A stretch of DNA of 64,000 nucleotides from Scatophagus argus (Eukaryota > Chordata > Actinopteri > Scatophagidae): positions 20,365,001 to 20,429,000 of the forward strand of contig NC_058498.1 of assembly GCF_020382885.2 (NCBI RefSeq). Reading direction: 5' to 3'. A program made the translations under genes and the position numbers. The notes below the pieces were generated by a model, which was not told where the DNA came from, made no database searches, and was given only the letters and a program-made list of their open reading frames with translations. Numbering within the stretch: position 1 is the first letter of the stretch; each line of letters begins with the position of its first letter. This document shows, piece by piece, positions 23,401 through 34,765 of this stretch.

Positions 23401-24600
23401 ATGTTGGTAACCCCGGAGATAGATATGAAAATGATATTCAGCTCCCCTCCCTAACCAAGTAATTTTCACATTGCCCCTCAATGCAAAAGAGCAGTCAAAG
23501 GACCTTCAGAGCACACATTTCTATGTATGTAGTCATTAAAACTCTAGGTGCTCATGAAGGGACCCGTGGCTAACACTGACGATCATTCAGCCTCCATATT
23601 TGGATTTGCAATGTCTAGTGGCTCATTTTTCCATCAAGTATAAATGTTGCACAGACAGCACTGAGCTGATCCACACCGAACTGAGAAGTGTCCACACTAT
23701 AGGTACAAAACTGTCTAATATTCATTGTTCTAGCTGTATTGATTCCATTGTGGTCCATCACAAAAACACATTCAGTCCTGATCAGCATTGTACCTCCTTC
23801 CATGTGGGTAATGCTGACTGACAGGGTGGGGAAAGAAACACTGAGGAGGTAACCACACCAAAGTCACCACCAGGCCGCCAGGGTGCATTGTGAGGCTCAT
23901 TATAGTGCATTAAAGAGACTCCCTGTGGAACAATGAGAGGCCCAAGGCAGAGCCCAAGGCTGGCTGGGACTGATATGGAGACCCAGGGGAACCCGCTCAC
24001 CCAGGCCTGTCACTACCAGACTTTCATCCACAGCTGCCAAACTCCATTCTCCTCTGCTTCTGTCAGCAGCCACTGACCAGGCTGATACTGTCTGGAGTCC
24101 TGTTTAAAATGAGAGAATAATACTTTACACCACACATAAATCAAATCTAATATTCCTGTATTGCTCCTAAATTGTACCTACAAGAACCAACAAAGTGTGG
24201 GATTTTCATGACCCTATCCAAACTTTATTCTCCATACAAATGTCATATTTCTGGATTTGAAATGCCCATAATTACCAATCTCTTCAGAAAAGAATAAAAA
24301 GGATTAAGGAAAGTCTAAAAAAATAAACAAGATGTTGTGCCGTAGAAATGTGTTTTATTCCTGCTTTCATATCCTGTTAATAATATCACAACCCCGTTAA
24401 GTTTTCCCTCTCACCAGGGGAACCATCGCCTATGTTAGACTATCAAATAAATAAAATTTACTCGGTCAATCATAAGTGTGGCAATTAAATACTGTTAATT
24501 TCCTCTTTCCTTTAATACAGGAAACTTCGTGGATGTTTTTTTTTTTTTCATTTCAACTCGCAGTTTGTGGATTTTTTTTCTGACGTGTATAGCATAATGA
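20431..24600. other. Intergenic region between nhs and rai2
   Basis: AT-rich. Holds the Tc1-like relic listed at 22955-23181. I saw no open frame with a recognisable family and no RNA gene. Confidence 0.6.
22955..23181 (+). mobile_element. Tc1-like transposon relic, 3' end
   Basis: At 22995 the frame reads NPDLNPIQHLWDELERRL then a stop; this is the third-acidic-residue region of Tc1-like DDE transposases (NPDLNPIE..W..L). It continues into a degenerate 'gtgcctgatctcacaaatgc' block and ends in a decayed terminal repeat, GGTGTCCTAATACCTTTGTC TATATGGTGTAT. The 5' half is missing and the frame is broken. Confidence 0.8.
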
Positions 24601-24659
24601 TTTTTTACCTTTAGATATATGTTGATGGCGCTCACAGTATTTATCTGATTCGTCTTTCT

Positions 24660-24869
24660 TTCATCTGTCCATGTGTAGAGAGGAGGAGGGAGGACCCGCT
24701 GACGGTGCTGCGTGCGCAGCTTCAGTCTGGAGTCGCTACGACGGGACCGCAATAAAGAGATAAATACAAGGCTTATCTATTTATTTTGAGGTATTACGTG
24801 CTCGTATTCATCGGTAATTGAGAGGAGTAGCTGTCTGGAAAGCTGCTAATGCGCTCGTCCGCTTAATAG
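24660..24869 (+). other. rai2: rai2 noncoding first exon (candidate)
   Basis: A locally GC- and CpG-richer island (CGCTGACGGTGCTGCGTGCG, CGCTACGACGGGACCGC) in AT-rich DNA ends in a consensus donor, AATAG|GTGAGTAA, with GT at 24870. It lies 5.6 kb before the acceptor of the rai2 coding exon. Its start is not defined by sequence. Human RAI2 also has noncoding 5' exons before a single coding exon. Confidence 0.5.
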
Positions 24870-27800
24870 GTGAGTAAATGGTGGTGTGTGTGTAGCAGAA
24901 CAGGAATTTTATATATACATTCAAGGAAAGGAGATGAAACAGGGTGAGCCAAGGCTTTTCTGGTTTGCACGTCGCTTAAACGTTGAAACATTAATTCATT
25001 TCAACATTGGCACGTGGATTAACTGGGAATTATTTAGCTAGTGGCACGGTCTTGGCTTCAAATCGTATTTAAAGCCTTTTCCCTCATTTCAATGACGATT
25101 TGCGCAGCTAGCTTGTACCGTGAAAAGCTGCCTGTCATCGCGAGCTCGTTTATTTCTTTTTTAAATACACGCCAGTTAAACGTGGACTTTAAAAATGAAA
25201 GGCTTTGATTGAGCACGAGGAGCCCTCTCTGCCATATATTGCTGTCTTTATGGCAGCGGAGCGTCACGCGCCCGCAGCTCTTCATGTTGTTGCCGTGTGA
25301 TGTGTGGAGACGTGCGCATACACGACGCACAGCCTCCCTGCTTTTCATGGCGAACCGTCGGCTTACTGAGGGACCAGACTCATCAGTGACCGGGCTCATA
25401 ACCCGCATAGCTGTCTGTGAGGATGCCAACGCTGTCTGGAGAGAAATACAAATGTCACCAGAGAGGAAATAATGAAAATATCCTCTGATGAACCCGGTAG
25501 TGTCTCGCTTGGGGCCTTTTACAGTTGCCTCGGTCTTAATAGCCCGTGCATTTGCTAATATTTGCGTCCTGTCGCATGTGCTGTGACAAAGCTGGTGTAA
25601 GAGAATCGTCAATTTAGCAATGAACGTTTCAGAAACAAACTCATCTGTATGTTAATGATTGGTTTATTAGCATAGCAGCCTTAAATCTTAATGTTTCTAA
25701 TTTAATTTCTCATTTTAATGTTCAGTTGACACAGAGGGAAATTGTAGATTTATCGCTGTAAACATATCCAAATCGTATACATTCAGTGTGTTTTCACTAG
25801 TGAGTGCAGTATAGTGCATATACATAACAGTACTCGACCCAGGAGTGTAAACCGTGGTGTATTTCAGTGTGATCGAATGGTTAATAAATATGCTCATTGT
25901 TTCACCATCTGAACAGGATAAATAGTGAATCACAATGATGACTAAACCCATTGTATTAATTAGAAGTGTTAAATTATTCATTAAAATTTGACTATTACCG
26001 TGGGATTTAGGAGATCAGCTGCACCAGCTTAATAAAAGAAAGAAAATCTGCACTGATGTGACAGCAGCCTGCATCAGTCAGAGGATGTGAAGCTCGTGGA
26101 TGAGGCTCCATGTGTCTCGCTAATGAGATGTAATTGGCTATTGGAGCGGAGGGGTGTTGAGAGCGATGACCTTTAAATGATCAGCCATGCTCCATCCATC
26201 CCCGGTGCTTTGTTTCCTCTGAGCTCTAAATCAAACCCATAACAAGGAAATATTATCTAAGCAACAAAAAAGAACAGTTCTTGTAATGTGTTTGGACTGC
26301 AGTGCAGTTCAATGCAATCGAAGTGAAGGCGTTGTTGTTTTCTCCCTGCTATTGACTAAGTAAAGCATACATTCCATCAATGAGGCAAGGAGGAAAAAAA
26401 AGGCAATGTGGAAATCATTACAGTAACAGGGACAGGGGCGGGATTTCATTTGGCTCTCTGTTAGGTCTCTTCTTGCCTATTTACTCAATTAGCTGTTACT
26501 GGCTAGTGAACACAAACCTCTTGCAGATGATGTGGGAGTTGCAAACAGTGCTAGATGTGTTGCTGTTCTTATCAGTCTTTTTTTTTTTGCCTGCACTGCA
26601 TTCATTGAATGACAAGATTGCAGGTTTGTTTGTGTTGCATGTTTCTTACATTAGCTCATGTTAAATTAAAAGTGCGTTACACTGGTGCTATTTTTAACAC
26701 CCTAATCTTCAAACTGTAACATCATGTGGAATTGGCAATGTCTAACTCTGTTAACGAGCTGGAGTTTAACTCGCAGCTATTAATGGAAATAAGGCTGTGT
26801 TTTCTTTTTCTGACAATTCTCAGCTCCTATATTCTGAATTCAGCTTCCTTATTGGACTGTTTAAGAGGTCTTAGATTTAACCAGGGATGGAAATAGATCA
26901 TCTTTGACCACTTTGACTAAGGAGGTATAGATGAACAACTGAAGACATAGATTTAGCTGACTTGTGGCACATCAGCAATAATCAAGGAGTTTTATTGATG
27001 CTCACATGACCTCATTCTTTGACCTTCCCTCTCTGTGATAACACAGACAACGCAAAGACATGGAGTCAGATAATGTAACGGGGAAAAAAACAAAGATGAA
27101 CACAGTGTCTGTGTACTTTGGCACACTCTAGACTTTGCTGGCTAGACTTCCTTCTTCTGCTGCTCGTCTACAGAGTTTGACATTGTACTCACATGATTCG
27201 AGTGGAGGGAGTCTGAGGCAGCGAGCTGTGAACTGCTGTGTTAGTTGGAGGTTGAGAGACCGACAGCATGTCACCCTGGTGGTGATTACTGCTTAGCATC
27301 GGGTCACCTGATCCGAAGGCTCAGAGTAATGCTCACCAGCGATATGTTATTTCTTCTCATAAAATGTAAAGCTGAAGCATAAAAAGTTATTTCACCCTGG
27401 CAGTTAGATTAAGAGGGACCATTAAATTGAGTTTATTATGTTATGTAGGTTATTTTCCTCACTTTGTGCACAGTCGGGCCAAACCATTTGAGTCCATGAC
27501 AGGAGGGGAGTCTTAACCAAGAAAGACTTCTTTCATATTGGTCAGCGAGGCTTTATCGTGTCACAGACCTCATGACAGAGTTATCAAGCAGGAAATGTCT
27601 TGCTAAGAACTTCCTGGAGTGCAAGTGAGACTGTGAGATCAAAATGGTGGAAAAATTGAATGGATCTCAATTTCCTATTCAGGCTTAATTTAGAATGTTA
27701 GATCCATTTTTTGGGATTCTTTTCTTGTACAAAGAACAATATGTGATTGTCACTGTACGGGAATTTTAAACTACTGCCCCTACACGACAGTACTTCTTTC

Positions 27801-28993
27801 AATATTACAGCAAAAAGAAAAATAAGTCCTAGGCACACCAAATAGCTAATAGATCATTTTTTTTCCCATTTTTAAGAATGCTGGTACAGAAAAAGTCACT
27901 GAAGACACACCAACACAGTTGTAATAATTTTAATGTCTGTGCAGCCTTAGGCTGAAAATCTGATTGTAGATCTGTTTTTTTGCAGCTTTAGTACTTTGAA
28001 TTGAATGCAGAGACATTACTGTTTTAAACATGTGGTATTGAAAAAGTATCTTTCAGCAACCTCATAAATGTACTCATAAAGTACTGGTGAGATTAAGAAA
28101 AAAATCGTGTGAGACAGATGTGTGCCCATGCCTTTGCTTGGATAATTGTGTCAACAATTTGTCCTTTTTGTCCAGCTGTGATCCCATAATGCGCAGGATG
28201 AGTGTTGAGGTCGAGCAGCATGTGTGGTACATGAGTCTATTACGTGCATTTGGACAAACGTGACTTGCTGGCACATCACTCACGGAAACGACACTTAAAC
28301 ACCCACCAACTCCAGATTGAGTTGGGAAAAGACAAGGAAGAACAGAAGCCCCCAGCCATAAATGCACTAAAGCTTTTATTGAGTTCTCATAGGGTGTGTT
28401 GGAGTGTGTTGTTGTATTCCCGAGGTGCACACGCTTCCCAGGCCTTTCCCATGTTTGAAACAGTGACAAGGTTATCGGCCGACCGTCTGGCTGTAGAACC
28501 CTCCGTGTAATCCATCAGAGCCATATTACAATGTCTCGTCTATGCTACAGAACAATATAAAACCAGCCTGGGGGGATAGAGGGCTCCTCCTCAGTGCTCA
28601 GTGAGGCAACCCAACACCACATGAAGGCTGCTCGAAGAAAGAAAAAGTGTCACGCTTTTAGAAAATTGGAATTGCATGTGTGTGCTTAATTGAGGCTTTC
28701 ACTTACGGCATGTTTAGTTGTTATGTTTCAGGTTGTTTAAAGTGTTTCCCTGCCCAAGAGCTGAACACATTATGCTTACTGCTCCCATCAGTATGAATAA
28801 TTGACCGTGCTGACATTGGATGCATTGTATCTCCAGGCACCCAAGGGATGTTTTATCACTACAGATGGATGAGGGTTGACAGCCAGTCGCAGGCAGGACA
28901 TGTGTTATGTGGAAGTGTCATGTGGTGAAGAGGAAAGCCAACGCACAGTAAGCTTATAAAAGCATGACAACTACTAGGTTGCTGTCCTGGGAT

Positions 28994-29010
28994 GATAGAT
29001 AGATAGATAG
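28994..29010. repeat. (GATA)n microsatellite
   Basis: Four GATA units within the rai2 intron. Confidence 0.8.
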
Positions 29011-29889
29011 AAAGCTGATCAGTTATAATCTGGGTAATGTATTCCAGTGTAACCTTTTCTAAGTAGATGTGGTACCTCGTACGGTCCGTGGTTTTGCATA
29101 TGAAACACTTCTGTCTCTTCAGCTGCATTTGTTTTATTACCACAGGCTAAACCTCTTCAACTTGAGGCTTAAACCGAGAGGAGTGAAGGAGGGGGAAAAT
29201 GGAAAGATGGGCAAATGAAAAAATGTAAAACCTTTAGAGTATGCTGTAATCAGGAAAACACAAGCAGGATAATGGAGCAAGGAATGTGTAACTAAAACCA
29301 GTTGTGTGAGATGTTGAGTTCAGGAAGCAGATGATTTTAAGTTTTATATGTCAAAGATGTGAAACATTTGGATATGCTTTTGTTTTATCTTTGTTAGTTT
29401 TATTCAGGGTTACAACTAATAATTACATTCATTAACAGGTTAATCAGTACATTTTTTTCACTTTATCGCGTGATCATTTAGACTAAGAAATATCAGAAAA
29501 ATTGTTAAAAAATTGTCCATCAGTTTTCCAGAGCCGCTGCTGATGTCTTCAGATTATTTGTTTTCTCTGTAAAATGACAGAAGTGATTAATGAAAGTTGC
29601 TGAGACATTATCTCAGATAATAAGTGCTTTAATAAATGAGACACGTAACAACCCTGTCTCTGTTTACCTTTTAGCTTTTGACTGCAGTAACAGCTGGGGG
29701 TAATTGGGCTCTGGGACTCACCTTCCTGTGTTCTGTTACAACAGCTCTGCTCCCCTCATTCTCGCTCAATTTGCTGTAATTATTTGTTTGGGATGAGTTA
29801 TAATAATGCATTTTAATTCTATATGTTATTTTTCCCACAGTGGGAGAAATTTTTCCCCATGCAATAAGTTACAGAGTAAACAGTGTGCA

Positions 29890-30070
29890 GCATTAAAGGG
29901 CCATGCCACCAATTTTGTAAGTCAAGTGGTGGTTTACAGGAGGGTTCTGCTCAGCCAGTGAAAGCTGTTGTATTGTCTCTTCTGTAGCACTAGAGGAGCT
30001 TTTTCATGAGGAGATGACCTTGGTGATGTCACAGTGATGACATCAAGGTTACCTCTATAGCTGGGCTTTG
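29890..30070. repeat. Fish repeat related to 56796-56930 (GCCACCAATTTT...TGATGTCA)
   Basis: Opens 'ttaaagggccatgccaccaa' and contains 'gatgacatcaaggtta'. The copy at 56796 opens 'ttaaaggagcactccaccga' and contains 'gatgacatcatcagggtta'. The two share order and spacing, so they belong to one unassigned family. Confidence 0.45.
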
Positions 30071-30492
30071 AGATAACACATTCATCATTCAACAGAAAAC
30101 CTGTGTTACAAAGTGGGGGTGTGAACTTTCAGAGAGGTGTGGGTTATGGAAAAGGTAGGAACCAGTGTATTTTGGAGCTGTACCTCCACAGGAGACTTAC
30201 ACTCGAGATATGTCAGCATCTCCAACTTTGATTCTTCTTTTATCTGCTTCCCACAAGTCAGACAGTGTTTTGCTGTTATCTTTAAATTTCATAAAAGCCA
30301 TTCATAACACTAAATATAAACAACTGAGCTGTGTTAGACACAGAATTGAACGACTATCCTTCAAAAGACAAATTCCAGATCATTAACCAGACTGTGTGCA
30401 GTTTTTGGCACGCACATGCTATTTTCCACATTACACATTTTTGAAACTCCTCACTAAACAAATCACTAAATATTATGTTTCTTGTGTTTCAG

Positions 30493-30571
30493 GGCTCCCT
30501 AGAGGAATAATGGATGAGACTTGTCACTAATACTTGATGAAGATTTGTATTGACTCTTCTCTAACTGAACT
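30493..30571 (+). other. rai2: rai2 5' UTR in the coding exon, with two upstream ORFs
   Basis: From acceptor TTTCAG|GGCTCC to the start codon. An ATG at 30510 opens a 6-codon frame. An ATG at 30537 opens a frame that runs past the main start and stops at about 30599. Confidence 0.6.
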
Positions 30572-32212
30572 ATGGAGGGTAGCGATAACGTGTCTGTAAC
30601 CATGACACAGTCTCAGACTGATGTGTACAGCACAGAGGTGGGAAGAAGAGACACCCCCAGTAAAATGGACGATGGAGTAAATCCACCCATCCCTGCTGAT
30701 TCTTGTGGCAGCAGCGGGACAGGACTGAGCAAAGGTGGGCTCTCTAACATGGTGGAGCCTCCTGCACCATCCGTGGTGAGTCCCGCTGCTGAATCACCAG
30801 GAGGCGTGGCACTTAAAGTTGCCACAACCGTACTTCACCCGGTGTGCCTGGGAGAGAGCCCGCTGATGCTGCCCATTCACCTCCAGATGGCTGGAGCAGC
30901 CGGGCCTCAGCTCAGCCAAATTGGGGCAGGACCGTACTTGATAACAGGCCAAAGCCCAGTGTCACTTCCCCTGGTTTTGGATCAGCAGGTAATCCAGCAC
31001 ATGAGTCCCTCTGTGATTCCTCAGGCTACTAACTGTCCTCAGCTGCCTCTCCAGAACAGTGTCCTGTGTCAGAATCCGTTGACGTTTGGTATACCTCCAG
31101 CTGTCGAACAGAAGTCAGCAGGACAAACACAGGATTCTAACCTGCTCTCTCTCCTGCAGAATCCAGCTTTCACAGCCATCATGCAGGATCTCTTCCCTCC
31201 ACAGGCAGGTTCATCAGCCTGTCAGTCACCAGGCTCTACCTTCTTTCCTCTCCCCTCCCTCACGCCTCCCTACACTTCCCCTCTCACCCCGTTAGTCCCT
31301 CCTGCCACCCTTCTAGTTCCCTACCCTGTCATCATGCCCCTGCCAGTGCCTCTGCCCATCCCTCTTCCCATCCCCATTCCTGTCCCTCAGACCGAGGACT
31401 CGAAGGGGAACATGCCAAAACCAGTTTGCACTGTGAGTAAAAGCACTCAGACGTCTCCAAAAGATACTACCTCTCCCTTGTTGTCTTCTAGCAGATGCAT
31501 TCCATCATTCCAGTCACAAAATGTGTCCCCATCCTCACTTCCTCTAGATGAAGGACAGGCTCTAGACCTTTCTGTCAGAGCATGTCCGGTTGAACTCAAG
31601 CAGGAATACCCCATTCCACAACAAGACAGTGTGCTCGACTTGTCAGTGCCAGGCGTGAGGAAAAAGTGTCTTCAGTCAGACAGAGAAATTGTTTTCCATT
31701 CTAGTCAAGATTCTAGTGGTACTTCTTTGTCATTGGGTGTTGAATGTGCTCAGAGTTTGGATTCCAAACTCCTGGGCAGTCTGGCTTCACTGGAGTTCAG
31801 TAGGCAGCATAAGTGGGTGGTGGACAGCAGTGCTGGTGGATCTAGTTCGCAGAGTCAGGATGCGTCTCTCAGCGGAGCCGGAAACCTTGAGATAGTGAGC
31901 ACCTCGCAGACGGCCAAGGTCATTGTCTCGGTGAAGGACGCTATTCCTGCCATCCTCTGTGGAAAAATAAAAGGCCTTTCAGGAGTCTCCACCAAGAACT
32001 TTTCCATCAAACGGGACAGCAGCCAGGGGGCGTCTCTGCAGCAGCTCTACGCAGTGCCATCAGTGTCCCGGGGTGAGCAGAGTGACCCCAGCAACCCACT
32101 TAAAAAGGTGCCCAAGAACAGAGCTATCAAACTGAAGAAGGTCAGCTCACAAGAGATCCATTTCCTTCCCATGAAGAAGCAAAGACTTACAGCACTTTTA
32201 CCCAGGAAGTGA
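30572..32212 (+). CDS. rai2: rai2, retinoic acid induced protein 2
   Basis: RAI2 is a nuclear transcriptional co-regulator that binds the CtBP corepressors. This single-exon frame encodes 546 residues; human RAI2 has 530. Start chosen at 30572: A at -3, G at +4, and the frame stays open from there. Matching blocks in order: GVALKVATTVLHPVCLGESP (78-97), LVPPATLLVPYPVIMPLPVP (241-260) followed by a Pro-Leu-Ile run to 272, two CtBP-binding motifs ALDLS (330-334) and VLDLS (354-358), AKVIVSVKDAIPAILCGKIK (448-467), GLSGVSTKNFSIKR, and the basic C-terminus NRAIKLKKVSSQEIHFLPMK ending LLPRK (human FFPRK). The spacing of the two LDLS motifs is as in human. No membrane segment or signal peptide. The N-terminal 75 residues are poorly conserved. 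Confidence 0.96.
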   Translation: MEGSDNVSVTMTQSQTDVYSTEVGRRDTPSKMDDGVNPPIPADSCGSSGTGLSKGGLSNMVEPPAPSVVSPAAESPGGVALKVATTVLHPVCLGESPLMLPIHLQMAGAAGPQLSQIGAGPYLITGQSPVSLPLVLDQQVIQHMSPSVIPQATNCPQLPLQNSVLCQNPLTFGIPPAVEQKSAGQTQDSNLLSLLQNPAFTAIMQDLFPPQAGSSACQSPGSTFFPLPSLTPPYTSPLTPLVPPATLLVPYPVIMPLPVPLPIPLPIPIPVPQTEDSKGNMPKPVCTVSKSTQTSPKDTTSPLLSSSRCIPSFQSQNVSPSSLPLDEGQALDLSVRACPVELKQEYPIPQQDSVLDLSVPGVRKKCLQSDREIVFHSSQDSSGTSLSLGVECAQSLDSKLLGSLASLEFSRQHKWVVDSSAGGSSSQSQDASLSGAGNLEIVSTSQTAKVIVSVKDAIPAILCGKIKGLSGVSTKNFSIKRDSSQGASLQQLYAVPSVSRGEQSDPSNPLKKVPKNRAIKLKKVSSQEIHFLPMKKQRLTALLPRK

Positions 32213-32980
32213 AAGTGCTCGGCGGAGGGGATTAATAGCCGGACCACTCTCTGGTAATCCCTCCAGAGCGTGTAACATAAAACACATGTGGGGACATTCT
32301 GTAATCAAACTCAAACACTTAAGTGTCCAATCAAAGCCCAGAGTTCGGTCCCAGATGTTGCATAAACTGAGGCTCATGAATGTCTGACAGTGTGACACAG
32401 TAGTTACAGAAATGGTTTCCAGTGGACTTTTCTGAATTGCTGTGTTTTATTGTAATGCACTACTCTACAGTGTTATGTTAAACCAGAAATGTTTGTATGG
32501 CAGCTTAATGGGCTCTCCATGTGGCTTTGGATATTGTCTTTATGAATCGAAGACATTTTTAGACTTTATAATTACACAAAGACACATGGGTTCCATTTTT
32601 CCATTTTGGATCATGGTTTGTTTCCACTTGTAATTATTATTTTATTTTTTTTTATTTAAGTACACTGAAGCCTAAAAAAAACCCCAAAAAACAACCTTGA
32701 TAGCTGAGGTTCTTACTGTTCCGATCAGAGCAGTATCATACTGGCAGGACGTGACCAAGACTGTTAAAACATGTCCCATTTTTGGAAATTCCCATAGTCA
32801 TCAGTAGCTCAGTGGAGCAGTTCATTCTCTTCTGATTGGCAGGGGTCTAGCATGAAATGCTAATAATGACTTGGCAAAGTGAGAGGCACAGTTTCATTAT
32901 AATGTTGGCAACGGCCGTCTGTAGTGTCAAAATACATTCTTACTGTGTTTAACAGCAGGGGGAAAAGGGATGTCTTAATT
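32213..32980 (+). other. rai2: rai2 3' UTR region (end not defined)
   Basis: Downstream of the rai2 stop. I found no clear AATAAA or ATTAAA in this stretch, so the transcript end is open. T-rich at 32637-32661. Confidence 0.35.
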
Positions 32981-33218
32981 GTTTAACCCTAGAACACTAA
33001 CGTCGGGTGATTTTCACCCACACAATTTTGAAGTGATCGAATTTTACAACCAAATGAAGGGATGTGTTGATACTTTCGACCAAATGTGTGCTCAGTACAG
33101 CTGTGAAAGAAAAACCAAGAGGTGGCCACTGTGTGTCCTATATGGCATGATGAACGCTGGTGTGATAAACTGTATTTTATCCGAGATATTATATCGGGTA
33201 AAATATACCCAACGTTAG
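32979..33218 (+). pseudogene. piggyBac transposase C-terminal fragment
   Basis: An open frame of 79 residues starts beside the left end of the element and runs through the transposase fragment. Only residues from about VIEFYNQMKG to NCILSEIL resemble the family; the first 15 come from the terminal repeat. The earlier catalytic aspartates are missing, so it cannot be an active transposase. Confidence 0.75.
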
Positions 33219-33255
33219 TGATGGTGTTACTAATTTTAACGTTAGTGTTCTAGGG
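32987..33255 (+). mobile_element. Nonautonomous piggyBac-like element with transposase fragment
   Basis: 269 bp flanked by a TTAA duplication (32983-32986 and 33256-33259), the target of piggyBac transposases. Ends are inverted repeats: left CCCTAGAACACTAACGT, identical over 17 bases to the reverse complement of the right end. A second inverted motif lies directly inside the left end (CGGGTGATTTTCACCC) and about 27 bases further in on the right (GGGTAAAATATACCC), an asymmetric layout like that of classic piggyBac. The interior encodes FYNQMKGCVDTFDQMCAQYS then KTKRWPLCVLYGMMNAGVIN, the C-terminal part of the DDE domain (VD.FDQM..Y...R.T.RWP). It is too short to be autonomous. Confidence 0.92.
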
Positions 33256-33582
33256 TTAATTTGTCTATTTTGGTCGCTGGTTAAATTAGCCCTTTTTAAT
33301 TCGACAGTGCTTCAAAATACAAGCCAAAGCTGAGAAAACAATTAAGAGAAAGGGGATAAAGCACCAGAACCCACTGCTGTTTCCATTAACAAACAAATGA
33401 ATTGAATTTATGTGTGCTTTTAACCTTGATTTCACCTGTTAAATCAACAGAAACTGAAGGGGAGATAAGCTGAAAGGAACAGCCAGTTTAAAGAAAAAGT
33501 AATAATGATCAGTGAGAGAAAATAGTGCTTGTATGATTGTTCAGTGTGTCATTAGTCTGTTGTTAGAACTAGTATTGGTGAG

Positions 33583-33593
33583 CCCCCCCCCCC
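33583..33593. repeat. Poly-C run (11 C)
   Basis: An uninterrupted homopolymer. Its length in the assembly may be unreliable. Confidence 0.8.
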
Positions 33594-33683
33594 ATATTTA
33601 TCTAACTTGTCTGTGTTAAACATTAGCTCCAAGTGGTTTGGTATCATTACTGCATCTGTTAGGATTATTCTTCCTTCCTTTCC

Positions 33684-33703
33684 TTCTTCTTCTTCTTCTT
33701 CTT
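33684..33703. repeat. (CTT)n microsatellite
   Basis: About six CTT units inside a pyrimidine-rich stretch starting near 33670. Confidence 0.8.
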
Positions 33704-34533
33704 GTGATCTAAAAGTATCTGGATCTCAGAAACTGTAACAGCTGTAGTTCTCAAATGTTGCAGATATGCTGGAAATGTCACCCACTACTTCAACAAAAAA
33801 AAAGACAGTTTGGCAAAATGGTGGCACTGTAATAATGAACATTTTGGTGTGTAATTTTTCAATTGCAAGTTTCAGAAAGAAATTGTAAGACTTGGATTCT
33901 GTGACATAAATTTGCCTGACTGCAAACTGCTGTCAATTCAGAAGTCTCCACAAGTCTTCATTCAAATGCTATCAAAATTGACATTCTCTAGATGGTACAC
34001 ATGCAGTGTTTCAGATGGTGTTCAGATAGAATCTGCAGTCGTATTCAGTATCTTGTTGTAATTTGTACTGTTGTACAACATTTTTGTTGTGGCTAAGTGT
34101 TGGATCAGTCATCACCAAATATTTGACAGTACACCTGAAACCAGCAGATTGATGTGTCTTTTTCAGAATATTATTGTAAGCATTTCAGTTTTAAAAAGGT
34201 TCTAAAGGTTGTGAGCTCAAACCCTGCTGAAGGCCAACACAGACAGGTGTACCTAATCTTCTGAGGCTGCAAAACACAGTCCTTCAGTAAGACCCCTGTT
34301 TGTTTTAATCCTCTCAAACTTTCAGGTTTCCTTCACATTTCAAAACTGTCTTTATTGCTTAAATACAAACAATACATTACAAAAAAATTTTAATATCTCC
34401 TAAATACTTTTGTAACCAAGCTTGGTGGCATGTGGCCAATAGGTGGCGCTGTAGCAACATCACACGTTTAAAGAGCAATAATGCTGCTGCTTGGCCTGTT
34501 TTGTTTTGTTCCTTCAATATGTGAGAAGGAACA

Positions 34534-34700
34534 TGGGCTCCATGGCTCAGTGTCACCTCACCTGGAGATACAGAGGTTGTGGGTTCAAGTCCCAGAGTGA
34601 TCGAGTCCCTGGATCCTGCATCAACAATGGCTCACAGGAGGACTTCAACATGCAAACAGCTACAATTACAGTACATCACTAACCATTGCTCCCACAATGA
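34534..34700 (+). mobile_element. tRNA-derived SINE (candidate)
   Basis: GGCTCCATGGCTCAGTG resembles a tRNA 5' end with A box, and GGTTCAAGTCC at 34582-34592 is a good B box at the expected distance. The tRNA part does not close into an acceptor stem, so a SINE head is more likely than a tRNA gene. Confidence 0.5.
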
Positions 34701-34765
34701 ATGGTTGCTTACACTCTTAAAAAGGAGTAGTTTGTTTGTAATACACACAGTCAAAGGTCAAGGGT

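Larger units (their letters stand above)
24870..30492 (+). other. rai2: rai2 intron 1 (inferred)
   Basis: Runs from the candidate donor at 24870 to acceptor TTGTGTTTCAG at 30482-30492. It includes a 184-residue antisense open frame (25058-25612), a possible conserved regulatory stretch at 26085-26210, a GATA microsatellite and one interspersed repeat near 29890-30070. Confidence 0.5.

Noticed and set aside
28555..28660. A promoter and start codon (TATAAAA followed by ATGAAGGCTGCTCG)
   Set aside because: The frame after the ATG closes quickly and the site is inside the rai2 intron; likely chance.
34195..34285. Another tRNA-like stretch (GGTTGTGAGCTCAAACCC)
   Set aside because: Only a B-box-like motif is visible; no body or tail that I can support as a SINE.
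34534..34610. A possible tRNA gene, from A- and B-box-like motifs
   Set aside because: No closing acceptor stem or proper anticodon arm can be drawn; the head of a SINE explains it better.
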